Below, piece after piece: positions 1 to 10,690 of a stretch of 64,000 nt of DNA. Within the stretch, counting starts at the first letter, position 1; every line of letters begins with the position of its first letter. Below the pieces are notes generated by a model, which did not search any database, was not told where the DNA came from, and was given only the letters and a program-made list of their open reading frames with translations. The stretch comes from Zygnema cylindricum. Lineage: Eukaryota; Streptophyta; Zygnematophyceae; Zygnematales; Zygnemataceae. Both the position numbers and the translations under genes were made by a program. The stretch covers positions 296,099 to 360,098 of the forward strand of contig JBBHKE010001874.1 in assembly GCA_037447655.1 (NCBI GenBank), read 5' to 3'.

Positions 1-128
1 TTGATCTTTTCAAAGGATTTGTTAAGGAGAAAAAGTTTTTGGAGCAATCTAAGGACTTCAAATCTGCAGCAAATTTCTTTGGGAAATTATATTCTATCCT
101 TACTTTTGCTTGATTTCATTGTGTGATA

Positions 129-1445
129 ATGGCAAATTCTGCATGGAAACGTGAAATGGAGAATGCTTTAAATATGTTGAAGAAGCGTACTGTGAAATTA
201 GTCAAAAGATTTAACAATCATGCTGCCGCTGTGGATGAAATCATTTCCGAATTGAAAAGTGAATTGAAAGTTGTCAAAGAAAATGGAAATGTTTCAAATG
301 AAAAATTGGATGAACTTATTAACTTAATTCAGACCAAAAATGATATGAATGACCAAAAGAGTGAGAGTGGTAAAAGGAATGCTAGTTTTAGGGAGGATGA
401 TCATGATAGACCTAAGAAGATAAGGGATCTGAAATTGTCTATTAGTGAGGCACCATCGTTTGATGGTAAGAAGATTGATGAGTTGGATGCTTGGATTTTT
501 CATATGGAATATTATTTGGAATCTAGAAATTGTGATCGTGATGATTACACTTCTTTTGCTGTTAGTTGCCTGAAAGGTGATGCTCAGATTTGGTATTATA
601 CCCAGAGAAGATCTAAATTGATTCCTGATAATGCTGATTGGGAAACTTTTAAAACCGCGATCAAATCGCGTTTCTTGTCTGTCACTTTTAAATCTAGAAT
701 GGAAGAAAAGTGGCTGAATTGTAAGCAGACTGGATCTGTGAAGGATTATATTGTGGAATTTGACTCATCTAGTATGCATGTCATAGGTTTGACTGATGAA
801 ATGGCTAAATTGCATTTCTTGAACTATTTAAATCCTATACTGAAATCAGAACTGAAACATCAAAAATTTATTAATTTGAAGGAATTACAAGATAAGTCAT
901 TGGAATTAGAGGATCAGTTGGGGTATAATCGGGAAACTCGATCACTCAGGGGTAATTTAAATGAAGTATCACAGTGGGATGAGGAGGAATTTGTTGAAGA
1001 GGGTCTGAATGCTGGTCTGGTGAATAGACAAAATATCTTTAGGGGACATCAAAGGGGTGGACATAGTGTTAACGCAGGAAATAAATTTAACAATAGAGGG
1101 GGGTACATTAAAAGTCCTAAACCAAACATTAATGCTCAGAAGCCTAACCTTACCATCCCCACATGCACAATTTGTCAGAAAAAGGGTCATAGAGCATTTG
1201 AGTGTGCACAATTGAAAAAGATTAACTGTTATAACTGTGGAGAGGAGGGACATTTTAGTAGAGAGTGCACAAAACCCAAGAAGAAAGTCACTTGTTTCAA
1301 ATGTGGAGGTCCAGATCATTACGCTAAAGACTGTATAGATAAAGGTTCTCTCAAAACAGTCGATGTAAATGAAGGTCTCCAAGAGGATATTGCATTATAT
1401 CTAGCTGAGCAGGATGCCCAGGAGGTGGGAAACGGAAAGGACTAA
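129..1445 (+). CDS. gag: Gypsy Gag capsid/nucleocapsid protein
   Basis: Gag forms the virus-like particle that packages element RNA. The first ATG in frame is at 129. The N-terminal part (about residues 1-85) is charged and helical-looking. The centre (about 105-270) resembles the retrotransposon Gag capsid fold, with the usual aromatic-rich stretch. The C-terminal part carries three CCHC zinc knuckles of pattern CX2CX4HX4C at about residues 346-410, the nucleic-acid binding nucleocapsid. The stop is TAA at 1443-1445. Pol follows in the -1 frame and overlaps by 37 bases. A truncated homologue is at 38673-40808. Confidence 0.93.
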   Translation: MANSAWKREMENALNMLKKRTVKLVKRFNNHAAAVDEIISELKSELKVVKENGNVSNEKLDELINLIQTKNDMNDQKSESGKRNASFREDDHDRPKKIRDLKLSISEAPSFDGKKIDELDAWIFHMEYYLESRNCDRDDYTSFAVSCLKGDAQIWYYTQRRSKLIPDNADWETFKTAIKSRFLSVTFKSRMEEKWLNCKQTGSVKDYIVEFDSSSMHVIGLTDEMAKLHFLNYLNPILKSELKHQKFINLKELQDKSLELEDQLGYNRETRSLRGNLNEVSQWDEEEFVEEGLNAGLVNRQNIFRGHQRGGHSVNAGNKFNNRGGYIKSPKPNINAQKPNLTIPTCTICQKKGHRAFECAQLKKINCYNCGEEGHFSRECTKPKKKVTCFKCGGPDHYAKDCIDKGSLKTVDVNEGLQEDIALYLAEQDAQEVGNGKD

Positions 1446-4400
1446 CTGAAAGTCCTCAGTTTAGTCAATCGGATCCAGAAGTTAAAGAGTTAACTTTGGA
1501 GGGCAAATTAATGAATGGAAAAGCTAGGATTGCTGAATTTATTATGATTATCACTACACTGCATAGTTTAAAGAATCCTTCTGATGAAATTCTCAACAAC
1601 AGACCTATGTTAGGACAGTTAAGTAATGATGACACCAGACACAGTTTGATTAGATTCGAGTCATTAGTGGAAGGAAAGCCGTTGAAAGTAATGGTTGATT
1701 CAGGTGCCACACATAATATTATTTCACATAAGTTTGTAGAGGAAAATAAAATTCCTACTGTCATAAGGGAAAAGCCTTTACATGTTCAAGTGGCAAATGG
1801 TAATAAGTCCACATTAGACTTACAAACTGACACGATAGAAGTTGATATCCAGGGTCATAAAATGAAAGTTGTGTGTGAAATAATGAATTTGGGAAGTGAA
1901 GAACTAATTCTGGGAAAGCCTTGGTTAACAGAACATAATCCTCAAATTAATTGGGAAATTAACACCTTAAAAGTGAAGTCTGAAAACGGTTGGAAGGTTT
2001 TGCAAGCATTATCTCCTAAGAAATTGCATAGGAATCATATAAATAACATAACCAGATTGGGAGTAGAAGGTTTGATTTCCGCTAAACAATTTAAAAAGCA
2101 TTTAAAAGATAAAACAAATCATGCTTTCTTGTTATTAGTAACTGAGGCAGTTACTGATGAAGGGGGGGGAGAAAACACTAACATTCATGTTATTCCTGAA
2201 TCAGACACCACTAAAAATCTTGAAAAACAAAAATCTGATTTTGTAACTGACATTAATACACCTGATGCTGCTGTTAAGGATTTGATTTTTGAATTCCGGG
2301 ATGTTTTTCCAAGTGATTTACCCTCAGGAAGGCCACCTTCCCGAGATGTAGAACATGTTATTAACTTGGAACCTGGATGTAACCCTCCTGTCACAGGAAT
2401 TTATAAGCACAGTTTCTTTGAGCAAGAGGAGTTAAAGAAACAGATCAAAGAACTCCTAGAGAAAGGACATATTCAACCTAGCAAATCACCGTACGGAGCA
2501 CCAGTTCTTTTCGTCAAAAAGAAGGACGGAACGTTGAGAATGTGTGTCGATTATCGTAGTTTGAACAAGATTACGGTGAAGGATAAGTATCCGTTACCTT
2601 TAATTTCTGATTTGATAGATCGTTTAAAAGGTGCTAAAGTGTTTTCGTTGATTGACCTGCGTAGTGGCTTTAATCAAGTGCCAATTAGAATTGAAGATGT
2701 TGATAAAACTGCTTTCAGGACTAGGGTGGGTCACTTCGAATGGATAGTGATGCCATTCGGCTTAACGAATGCACCGCCTACTTACCAAAGATTAATGAAC
2801 CAAACCTTTTCAGATTACATAGATGAGTTTGTCCAAGTGTTTATAGACGATATTTTAGTCTACAGTGAATCTAAAGAACAACATGTAATTCATTTAAAAA
2901 GAGTGTTGGAAAGGTTAAGAGAAAGAAAATTATATGGAAAATTGTCAAAATCTAGTTTTCTTAAAAGTGAACAATTATTTTTGGGACATATAGTTAGTGG
3001 GGAAGGTGTTAAAACAGACCCATCCAAAATTTTGGCAATCCAAAATTGGAAACAACCTACTAATGTCACAGAAGTTAGATCGTTTTTGGGATTGGCCACT
3101 TATTACAGGAAATTTATTAGGAACTTCAGTATGATCGCCGCACCTTTGACGGATTTACTTCGGGAGAAGGAGACGTTTGTGTGGGGAGCTGATCAAGAGG
3201 GAGCATTCGAGGAATTAAAAGGGAAGTTGACCTCTGCCCCTACACTGGTGTATCCTGACCCTGCCGGGGAATTTGAAGTTTTGATCACCACAGATGCATC
3301 TGATAAGGGTCTAGGTGCAGTCATAAGTCAAAAAGTCGGCAAACACTTCCATCCTATTGTTTTTGAGTCCAGAAAATTCAATGATGCTGAAAAGAACTAT
3401 ACAGCACAGGAAAAAGAATTACTTGCAATTGTACATGCATTGGTGAAATGGCGTTGTTATTTGCATAATAAAGAATTTACAGTTCACTGTGATAATAAAG
3501 CGCTTTCTTATTTACAGAGATTAAGTGATGCGCAGATTATGACTGGCAGACAGGTTAGGTGGATGCAAAAATTAGCATATTTCAAATTTAATGTCAAACA
3601 TATTCCTGGGAAAACAAATGTAGTCGCTGATCCATTAAGTAGATGTTTTGAAATAAGTGTTATGGTTCAAGATGAATTGTTTTTAGATACAGTTAGATAT
3701 GGTTATGATAAAGATCCTTATTTTGTTGTGATTTGCAAGAATATTTCGGGAGAGAATTCTGACCCACTGAATGAGAGGCATGTTAAAAACTTTAGAATAG
3801 AATGGGGTTTACTGTATTTGCGAACAGGGGATAGGTTATGCATTCCTGAAATGGGAGACTTAAGAAAACAACTTTTACAGGAAGCCCATGAGCATTTAGG
3901 ACATCTTGGTCGAGATAAAACTCTTAGTCGGTTGCAGAGTAGATTGTTTTGGCCAGGGATGGCAAAGGAGGTGTCGAAACACGTGGAAAGTTGTGTTCCT
4001 TGCCAACAGAGTAAACCTAGTAACCAGAAACCTAGGGGACTCTTAAAACCTTTAGATATCCCCGAAAGACCATGGGAATCTGTCAGTATGGATTTTATTG
4101 TCAGGTTACCAGCTACATCTAGAAGAAATGACAGTATCATAGTCGTAGTCGATAGGTTCAGTAAAATGGCAATCTTTATCCCTTGCAAAACTACTCATTC
4201 AGTTGTAGATATTGCAAAGTTATATTTTGACAACGTGGTCAGACATCATGGAGTTCCCCTGTCTATAGTCAGTGATAGGGATTCTAAATTTACATCTGCA
4301 TTTTGGAAAGAATTGCAACAAAATTTAGGCACTGAATTGAAAATGAGTACCGCTTATCATCCTCAGACAGATGGACAGACAGAAAGGATGAACCGCACAC

Positions 4401-5146
4401 TAGAGGAAATGCTTAGGACTGTTTGTAGTGGAGTTCAGAACACATGGGAATCTAAACTACCATTAATGGAATTTGCATACAATTCATGTAAACATGCTAG
4501 TACAGGATTCTCGCCATTTAAGGTTGCATACGGATACCAACCTAGAGAAGCATTGGACTTAATAACAGGAGTCACTCAAGAAAATAGGGGTTCTGGAACA
4601 GAGTTTTGGGAATACGTTCAAACAATTTGGAAAGCTGTCCGAGATTCATTAGTGGAGGCACAAAGGAGGCAAGAATTAAATGCTAACCGCAAACGGGGTG
4701 ATTGGGTGTTACGCACAGGTGACAAGGTTTGGCTTTCTACAACTCATTACAGGTGCAAGATTGAGGGACAATCGGATCCTACGGGGAAATTTGCCCCTAA
4801 GTACATTGGACCATTTACTGTAATCGAGATGATATCGTCAGTTGCTGCCAAATTGGACTTTCCGCCTTCAACAAAAATTCATCCTGTGATACACATCAGT
4901 CAACTGAAACCAGCGAATCTTCGACCAACAGAAAGAGAACTGGAATTGGATCCCTCAATAATTATAGGACCTGAAGTCCACAGATGGGTAATAGATTGGG
5001 TTGGTCAACGGTTCAAGGTTGGTAATACTATATTCTGGCAAGTGCATTATCTAGGAAGGCCTGAAGATGAGTTGACTTTAGAGGATAAAAATTCTGAGTT
5101 TTTACAGAGGTATTGGAGGGATAATAATATAGAAGTGCCGTCTTGA
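1409..5146 (+). CDS. pol: Gypsy Pol polyprotein (PR-RT-RNH-INT, chromodomain-like tail)
   Basis: Pol copies element RNA into DNA and inserts it. It has no need of its own start: the frame is open from 1409 and is probably entered by frameshift; the first ATG is at 1511. Counting residues from 1496: aspartic protease with DSGATHN near 66; reverse transcriptase from about 340 with FIDD near 447; RNase H from about 590 with TDAS; integrase HHCC zinc finger near 795-840; and the DD35E core with MDF near 864, VSDRD near 926 and the glutamate in DGQTE near 961. A GPY/F-like module near 1100-1145 and a weak chromodomain-like tail near 1160-1212 follow. No internal stop or frameshift is visible. Confidence 0.95.
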   Translation, partial: AGCPGGGKRKGLTESPQFSQSDPEVKELTLEGKLMNGKARIAEFIMIITTLHSLKNPSDEILNNRPMLGQLSNDDTRHSLIRFESLVEGKPLKVMVDSGATHNIISHKFVEENKIPTVIREKPLHVQVANGNKSTLDLQTDTIEVDIQGHKMKVVCEIMNLGSEELILGKPWLTEHNPQINWEINTLKVKSENGWKVLQALSPKKLHRNHINNITRLGVEGLISAKQFKKHLKDKTNHAFLLLVTEAVTDEGGGENTNIHVIPESDTTKNLEKQKSDFVTDINTPDAAVKDLIFEFRDVFPSDLPSGRPPSRDVEHVINLEPGCNPPVTGIYKHSFFEQEELKKQIKELLEKGHIQPSKSPYGAPVLFVKKKDGTLRMCVDYRSLNKITVKDKYPLPLISDLIDRLKGAKVFSLIDLRSGFNQVPIRIEDVDKTAFRTRVGHFEWIVMPFGLTNAPPTYQRLMNQTFSDYIDEFVQVFIDDILVYSESKEQHVIHLKRVLERLRERKLYGKLSKSSFLKSEQLFLGHIVSGEGVKTDPSKILAIQNWKQPTNVTEVRSFLGLATYYRKFIRNFSMIAAPLTDLLREKETFVWGADQEGAFEELKGKLTSAPTLVYPDPAGEFEVLITTDASDKGLGAVISQKVGKHFHPIVFESRKFNDAEKNYTAQEKELLAIVHALVKWRCYLHNKEFTVHCDNKALSYLQRLSDAQIMTGRQVRWMQKLAYFKFNVKHIPGKTNVVADPLSRCFEISVMVQDELFLDTVRYGYDKDPYFVVICKNISGENSDPLNERHVKNFRIEWGLLYLRTGDRLCIPEMGDLRKQLLQEAHEHLGHLGRDKTLSRLQSRLFWPGMAKEVSKHVESCVPCQQSKPSNQKPRGLLKPLDIPERPWESVSMDFIVRLPATSRRNDSIIVVVDRFSKMAIFIPCKTTHSVVDIAKLYFDNVVRHHGVPLSIVSDRDSKFTSAFWKELQQNLGTELKMSTAYHPQTDGQTERMNRTLEEMLRTVCSGVQNTWESKLPLMEFAYNSCKHASTGFSPFKVAYGYQPREALDLITGVTQENRGSGTEFWEYVQTIWKAVRDSLVEAQRRQELNANRKRGDWVLRTGDKVWLSTTHYRCKIEGQSDPTGKFAPKYIGPFTVIEMISSVAAKLDFPPSTKIHPVIHISQLKPANLRPTERELELDPSIIIGPEVHRWVIDWVGQRFKVGNTIFWQVHYLGRPEDELTLEDKNSEFLQRYWRDNNIEVPS
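1427..1461 (+). promoter_or_regulatory. Probable -1 ribosomal frameshift site, gag to pol
   Basis: The heptamer GGGAAAC (1427-1433) reads G GGA AAC in the gag frame, matching the X XXY YYZ slippery pattern, and lies 10 bases before the gag stop. The pol frame is -1 relative to gag and opens at 1409, just after a TGA at 1406. Four bases downstream a 6-bp stem can form (AGGACT 1438-1443 with AGTCCT 1451-1456). The loop can also pair downstream (AACTGA 1444-1449 with TCAGTT 1456-1461). A full pseudoknot with both stems looks sterically tight because connecting loops are missing, so the stems may be alternatives. Confidence 0.75.
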
Positions 5147-5179
5147 AAATTAAAAGTGTTTAACTGAGGTCAGTTAAAA

Positions 5180-5194
5180 ATAAGGAGGGGATGA
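5180..5194 (+). promoter_or_regulatory. Polypurine tract of the Gypsy element
   Basis: A purine-rich run (ATAAGGAGGGGATGA) lies immediately before the TG that opens the 3' LTR, where plus-strand DNA synthesis starts. It is 34 bases after the pol stop codon. Confidence 0.8.
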
Positions 5195-6161
5195 TGTAAC
5201 AGCAATAGCGGATCGAACTTGTTTATAAAGGGATATTTAGGTGTTATGATTATAGAGTACTAAATTTGGTAGACGTCCGCAAAAGAATCACGCTATTTGG
5301 AGTTATATTTTAAAAGTTATAGCGATGGGTGCATTTAGGTGACAGCGTGGGGTCTAAATAACAAGTGGGTATCATTGAAACGGGTTAAGGGTCAAATTAG
5401 TACCGAAATTACGTGTGTACGTTTCATAAAGTTCTAATGAAACGTTTAGTATGCACGGTGGTTCGTTTCGTACAAATTTTAGTACGAAACGTCACTTTTA
5501 CTTAAAGGAATTTCGTAGGAAGTTTCGCGTGCGAAATTTGTTACGCACGATCGTGCGAAGTCGCGTTTCGTTTGGCGCGCACTTTTGCACGTAAATGTTA
5601 CGTAGTGAAACGTAACGTTTGATTGGTTAGTAAAGTGCTAAGTAGTTAGTAAGAGATTTCGCACGTTTTTGCATTGGTCAGTCTGAGTCTTTGCTGATCA
5701 ATGATTGGCCCAGGTAAAAGCCTGTTAAAACGGAGCGTTGACTCTGGCCTGGCGAGTCCAGGGCGATGATGGATAAATAGTGAAGTGTAAGAGGAGAGTA
5801 GACATCTTTTCCTTTGGAAAAGTTTGTGGAAATTCCGGCTGATCTTGGTCCTGAGCGATTAATACCAAATTGGAGAAAAGGCATTTTGCATTGAAATCTC
5901 TTACTAACTAAATAGTGTTTTAGTAGTTAAGAGATAGAATTATTAAGAGTGGAGAGTAGAGGAAACACTTTAAATTGAAGGGTTGAGCCACGAGGGCAAG
6001 AGACCAAGCTAATGTTATGTGGACAGAAGCTTCTTTTCAATTAAAGTTTATCCTTATGTGAGTGTTTTCCAATGTGGATGTGTATTTTCCAATGTGTGGA
6101 ATAAGTGGTTGGAATTGTTTGTAGTAATGGGATTTTCTGAGAGGTAGGAGATCCTATTACA
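5195..6161 (+). repeat. 3' LTR of the Gypsy element (967 bp)
   Basis: It begins TGTAACAG right after the polypurine tract and ends TTACA. Both ends were fixed by alignment with the 5' LTR of the second Gypsy copy (36086-37897), where the end is followed by a recognisable primer-binding site. The interior has many CGTTTCGTAC-like motifs in both orientations. Confidence 0.9.
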
Positions 6162-6597
6162 GGTAGTCCTCAATGCATAACAAAAGAACAAATAACATCG
6201 CAAAATATGGATGGTTTCCACAATTTTTTTGGTGAGAGCGATGACGTAAACAAGGTTCTTATTACCACCGACAAAAAAAATGCTCGTTAATGATGAATCG
6301 AAACGTTACTTTGTTTTAAAATTAACCACCGACAAAAGATGGAATTTTAATACTCGAATGGTAGAAAAGAAATCAAGTGTATGTGCGGAAGATGGAGGAT
6401 TTCCTCTTCGATCTTGTGTCGCTAGATCCGTTCTAACTATTCCGGTTTCTAACTCTATGTCCCAATGCAATTTTAAGGATGCCGGGAACACGATCACAAA
6501 AAAGAGGAGTTCACTAGCGGCTTCAATTCTTAGTGATCTTTTCTGTGTTAGATCCAACCGAGATCTTTTAAATGCATAGTTTTTTGTTTTATTTTGT

Positions 6598-6631
<34 letters not shown>

Positions 6632-7752
6632 TATTAGTTATATTGTTTTTTTTCTTTGGAATTTTGTTGTATTTCACAATTTTTGTAGTGTTTATCTTTT
6701 TTATTAAACCGGAATGCTTATTTTTAAAATCGTAGTATTTACACCAAATTCAAGATTTGTAGATTTTGTGTATTTTTAAGTTTGAGGTTGAGAATTTGTA
6801 TAGTAGAGTCAAAAATATATCGTGATTTGTTTATTTCTATATTTGGTATTACATAAGAATTCCTGTTTTTTTTGCCTATCAAAATGTGTTTTTACATTAG
6901 TTCCAAAATCAGAAGTCATTACAGAGCCTAGAAAAACAAGAGTAACCTTAAACCCTGATTTTGCCACCCTATTGAAAAAGAGGTCACTACTTCAAAATCA
7001 AAAAGCCCAAATACAAAGAAAAGTCTCACCAGAAAAACACTCCCAGAACCTCTTCTTCCTTTCCGCCATTCCAAAACCAAATCTGAAGCTCCGATCTTTC
7101 TGGACTTCCTTTTCTTCATCTGTTTGATCAAAATTCCTTTCCAAGATCTCATTTGTCTCTTTATGTTTTTCCAATCCATTAAACCCTGTGTAATCCATCC
7201 CCCTTTATCTAATACATTTCTGATTCTCTCCCTTCTTTCGCTATATCTCGACTCCTGAATTATCACAATCCCTGCCTCTTCTCCTTCCCTTTTTTTCCTA
7301 CTTTTCCTCTCTCCCTTCCTCCTCTCTCTTTCCCTGCATCATCTCTCCCTCCGCCCTCCTCCCTCCTCCCTTTTCCCTCTCTCCCTTTTGAGTCAAACCT
7401 TTCATGTTCTATGTCCCTTGCTATTCCTATTTTCCATGTGAAAAAAAAAGGTTTTTTTTTAAGAATACATAGTAAAAACTATATTTTTTTTGAATAATTC
7501 ATAACATAGTGTCGTAGTCAAAAAAAAAAAAGTCCAATAAATATAGCGAAAAATTTAGATTTGCGAGAGAATAAACATTAATCTAAGAGTTTAATCATTA
7601 ATCTAAGAGTTACACGCAAAATTAGGAAAAAATCCCTTGAGGGAGGTGAATGTCGAGGAAAAAAATATATATCAAGAGATATTGCAAAAAGACAAACTAG
7701 TAAAAAGAAGAGGTACACGAACTGTTTTTTTGCAAAAGGGGATGTACCACTA
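6162..7752. other. Non-genic stretch with simple repeats
   Basis: No supported gene. It contains a 31-base T run (6599-6629), further T-rich tracts and a C/T-rich block around 7262-7392. A phrase ACCACCGACAAAA occurs twice (6264 and 6324). Open frames here follow low-complexity runs. An undetected old transposon fragment is possible. Confidence 0.6.
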
Positions 7753-7940
7753 CACCACTCATCGTTATTAGTGTTAATAAGCCGCTACTATTTATAGCCA
7801 AAAATCACAAAATATAGTTAACAACGTTATTTAAAGACGTGGACTACAACCTGTCACGTCTCGTTGCATTAAATAGTATTGTTAATTATAATTTTTCATT
7901 AACACTAATAAATGGTTAACGCTAATAACAATGAGCGTTG
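7753..7940. mobile_element. 188-bp MITE, copy 1, pogo-TIR related
   Basis: Imperfect inverted ends: the left reads CACCACTCATCGTTATTAG and the right, complemented, CAACGCTCATTGTTATTAG. The interior aligns with the MITE at 35255-35452, for example the shared GTTAACAACRTT core. The left flank is TA; the right flank is not, so the duplication has decayed. The ends resemble those of the 6.9-kb element at 50922-57826. Confidence 0.75.
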
Positions 7941-8358
7941 GAATTCTGTACTTATTCGGGTACGGGCGAATACAGGTAGTCGCGAGAAATCGAGTTTCGG
8001 TAAACTTTTATTTTCGTAATCGCGTATCGAATAACGGGTAGCAATTTAGGAGCGTGACATAACTAGGTCGGGTGTCAAATACTCAAATTTTCATAAAAAA
8101 AAAAATTGTCAGTTTGGGGTATCTAAAACTTTGACTTTTGCGACCTCTAATGCTGATTTTGTTGGAAATTACTATAGCGTTCTCGAGCGATGTATTTACA
8201 TCGACGAACTTACCGATTTTTTACGGCGAGACGAAATGATTCGTAAGGAATCCAGTAGACGATTCCACAAACCTTAATTTTCGTACATAAATGCTCAAAA
8301 TCGGCGTGCGGCAGTTCGTGGTGGAAAAAGACGCACGACATCATTTCATTCCGCAACG
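7941..8358. other. Non-genic flank
   Basis: No reading frame or element end recognised. It carries scattered CG-rich words and ends in CAACG, the target duplicated by the next element. Confidence 0.5.
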
Positions 8359-8555
8359 TGTTGATACTTCAGTATTTTCTAGGTCTCTTTTAGTATAGGA
8401 AAAAGAGCAGAGGCAGTCTACCTCTAACTCCCTTCTCCAAGCCCCCACACTTGTTGTAGTCACTGAAGGCTGGACAGGGAGCTAGAGCCATGGCTGCCTA
8501 AGCTCTCTATGGAGAAAGGGTGTAGATTCGGTAGACTTACCAAAAAGGTAATTGA

Positions 8556-8630
8556 CGGACCCAGAAATTGATCCTGGTACCTACCGTCTGTCAAGTAGCC
8601 AGTAGACGTATGCCTTATCGATTTAGTCTA
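8556..8630 (-). other. tRNA-like block, antisense in family-A LTR
   Basis: On the minus strand this reads as a tRNA-like unit: a D-arm-like AATCGATAAGGC, a hairpin with CGTCT/AGACG, then a T-arm-like CCAGGATCAATTTCTGG close to a Pol III B box. Equivalent blocks occur at 11743-11812 in the other LTR and in all other family-A LTRs examined. It is not a functional tRNA gene as it stands. Confidence 0.55.
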
Positions 8631-8964
8631 AGACTAGTGCTAGGACGTAATGGGTTTGGTAGATAATTAAATAGTATTCAGTAGGGTTTTCCATTTAACT
8701 GGATTACGGTTTATATGGCATAGAAACAATTGTACTTTTAACTACCGGACGAAAAAAATAGTACGGACATTTGTTTCGACAGTCCGAATGAGATGCCGAA
8801 ATAAATCGGACGGCCGTGATTAGCGACGGCTACGCGAAAGGATAATTTGGCGTTTTGCGGACGTCACCACTCCGGATGACACGTGGCGACATCGTACAGG
8901 TTTAAGAATCTCCGAAACGGAGCACAAAAAATCCGGATGTGACAAATGTCACATTATGGCTATA

Positions 8965-9299
8965 TCGTACACTCTCCGTACAGAAAAGTACTCCGGTACC
9001 TGTACTTTCTTGTAGGTACCGTTTTTCTCACGTGGCATGACCTGGCGCCACGTGGAGAGATAAGATTTGGAAGCAAGAATTCCGGTGATTACAAGATCGA
9101 ATCCGGATAGGACATGTGTTGACTTTTTAGCCATGTCGTACGATGGCCGTACAAAAGGTACAGCGGCACCTGTACCTTTATGTACTATACAGTAATATGA
9201 TTGGTCCGTACCTCAGCAATAGAGGGTTTAGAGAGGGGTTTAGGAATTAGATTATTTCTGGTAGGTAGCTGCCTCTCCCAGAGAGCAAGTTGTATAAAT
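8965..9299 (+). promoter_or_regulatory. LTR promoter: GTAC cluster, G-box pair, TATA box
   Basis: Twelve GTAC tetramers fall within about 250 bases (8968-9215), far above chance. Between them lies an inverted G-box pair, CACGTGGC (9029-9036) and GCCACGTG (9047-9054). A CCAAT-like ATTGGT and a TATA box TATAAAT (9293-9299) follow, placing transcription start near 9325. GTAC is the core bound by plant SBP/SPL factors and copper-response regulators; CACGTGGC is the ABRE/G-box core. Use of these sites is inference. Confidence 0.55.
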
Positions 9300-9648
9300 G
9301 GCAAACTTTGGCCAGCCATTACTATCAATTTACTTGGCCATTTTCAGTGATTCTTTTTGCTGCGGACTCAGGGGGGTCCAAGATACACAGAGGTGTAGTC
9401 GGTCAGAGTTTTTTGCCTGCCTGGGTGGCTGCATTTCTAAGGGAAAGTCAAAGTTGGTAAATGTATCCAAATCAAATATTCTAACTTTGCATTCTGTGGT
9501 GGAACTGAGCACAGAGAAAGTCTTGTTTCACAGGTGTGAAGCTTTAATGGGGTTTTGATTGTCAAAGGGTCAATTATTTGGGTTTATATAAACTTGGAGT
9601 CTACACTATCTGGATTAAATTCTTTTGATCTGCGAATTATGTGTGGCA

Positions 9649-10665
9649 ATGGAGCCCATAGAATTTCAGGTTATGGGCCCACCATATAGGGTGCCTATGT
9701 TCGATGGAACAGACTTCACTTATTTGGAGTTCATGATAGAGGGATTGCTTTTCGAGAAGCACTTATGGGGAATTGTTTTGGGACAAGTGAGGTGTCCACC
9801 ACCGGGCTTTGGAGGAGCTCACTATGGAGAATCATCTGGGGCTGCCCAGAAAACCAACTGGAGTTCAGATGCAACGGAAGGTGAAAGGAAGATCATTACC
9901 GTGGAAGGGGAAATAGGGGAGAAGGATAAAAGGACAGGAGCTAGGCTCTCGGCTACGGTTCCACTTGTGGGGGTTATAACTGAACCAAAATCTGAAGAAA
10001 ATGATAGGAAAATTTGGGAATATAAAAACACTATAGCAAAACATCTCATACTTAGATATGTGTCTAAGTCCATAGCTATCACTCTTTTAAATCTAACCAA
10101 GTCTTCGGAAATTTGGGACACAATAATTCAGATTTATAAGAGTGAGACTATACAGAGGCACCAGTTAGTAAAACAGGAAATATAGGCCAATGTTTATAAA
10201 GGCGGTAGCATGATAGAGTTTTGCAATGATATTGCTGCATTATATGTTGAGCTTGCTAGTGCGGGATATGTAGAATCTGAGGAGAGAAAGATTAATACAC
10301 TAATCATGAAACTCCCATATTAGTACAAAGACATCATTTACCGTATGCAGGGAATGGATGGATCCTCGTGGACTTGGAGCATTACCATGGGGATAAGTCT
10401 TGTGAGGGAAAGCACTTTGGAGCTTCGTAGGGGAAGTAACAGGGTGAATACATTTACAACTGGTGGTGACTGGCGGAAGCATGATGAGAAGAACGGAGGT
10501 GACGAGCGGAAGCGTGATGAGAGGAAGAAAGACAAAGGTAAACCTTATCGGAACTTTGGTGGAAAGAGAGGGAGAGGAAAAGAAAGGGGAGCTTTGAAAA
10601 AATGGGTTTGCTTCTTTTGCAGAGAACCGGGTCACTATATGGTGTCCTCGTTTGGAAGAACTTAG
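9649..10665 (+). pseudogene. gag: Copia gag, family A1, with two in-frame stops
   Basis: Gag-like frame starting at ATG 9649 inside the 5' LTR and crossing the primer-binding site. It matches the family-A Gag on the minus strand at 27552-26935, including the MGPP-type start, the segment near the phrase IAKHLILR, and a nucleocapsid knuckle near 10606 (CFFC then GHYM). Breaks: TAG at 10183-10185, TAG at 10321-10323, and a shift at the end of the knuckle that puts the last Cys in another frame. The protein would have supplied particle and RNA binding only. Confidence 0.85.
9669..9684 (+). promoter_or_regulatory. Primer-binding site matching tRNA-iMet anticodon arm
   Basis: GGTTATGGGCCCACCA directly follows the LTR terminal CA. 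It is complementary to the anticodon arm of plant initiator tRNA-Met as I recall its sequence, not to the tRNA 3' end. Drosophila copia is known to use such a cleaved half-tRNA primer. The site is also read as gag codons for V-M-G-P-P. Confidence 0.75.
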
Positions 10666-10690
10666 AAGTTGGAGTGTGAATAAGGAGATA

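Larger units (their letters stand above)
1..6161 (+). mobile_element. Ty3/Gypsy LTR retrotransposon, 5' end outside window
   Basis: This is the right-hand part of a Ty3/Gypsy element: the end of the untranslated leader (1-128), gag, pol, a polypurine tract and the 3' LTR. Pol order is protease, reverse transcriptase, RNase H, integrase, which defines Ty3/Gypsy; a GPY/F-like module and a weak chromodomain-like tail point to the chromovirus branch. Both reading frames are unbroken, so the copy is young and could be functional. The 5' LTR and primer-binding site lie left of position 1, so LTR divergence and target duplication cannot be read here. A damaged relative starts at 36086. Confidence 0.95.
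8359..9668 (+). repeat. 5' LTR of A1 (1310 bp)
   Basis: Starts TGTTGATACT and ends GAATTTCA. It matches 11542-12849 closely, with scattered substitutions, indicating moderately recent insertion. It includes a promoter with TATAAAT, an antisense tRNA-like block, and, near its end, the ATG of gag (9649). Confidence 0.93.

Noticed and set aside
969-1382. Minus-strand frame of 137 codons
   Set aside because: Lies opposite the zinc-knuckle part of gag and has no domain of its own.
1438-1461. Fully formed H-type pseudoknot downstream of the slippery site
   Set aside because: Both stems at full length would leave almost no connecting loops, so I list only alternative stems.
6306-6677. Minus-strand frame with a poly-Lys stretch
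   Set aside because: The poly-Lys comes from the T run at 6599-6629; no domain or conserved neighbour.
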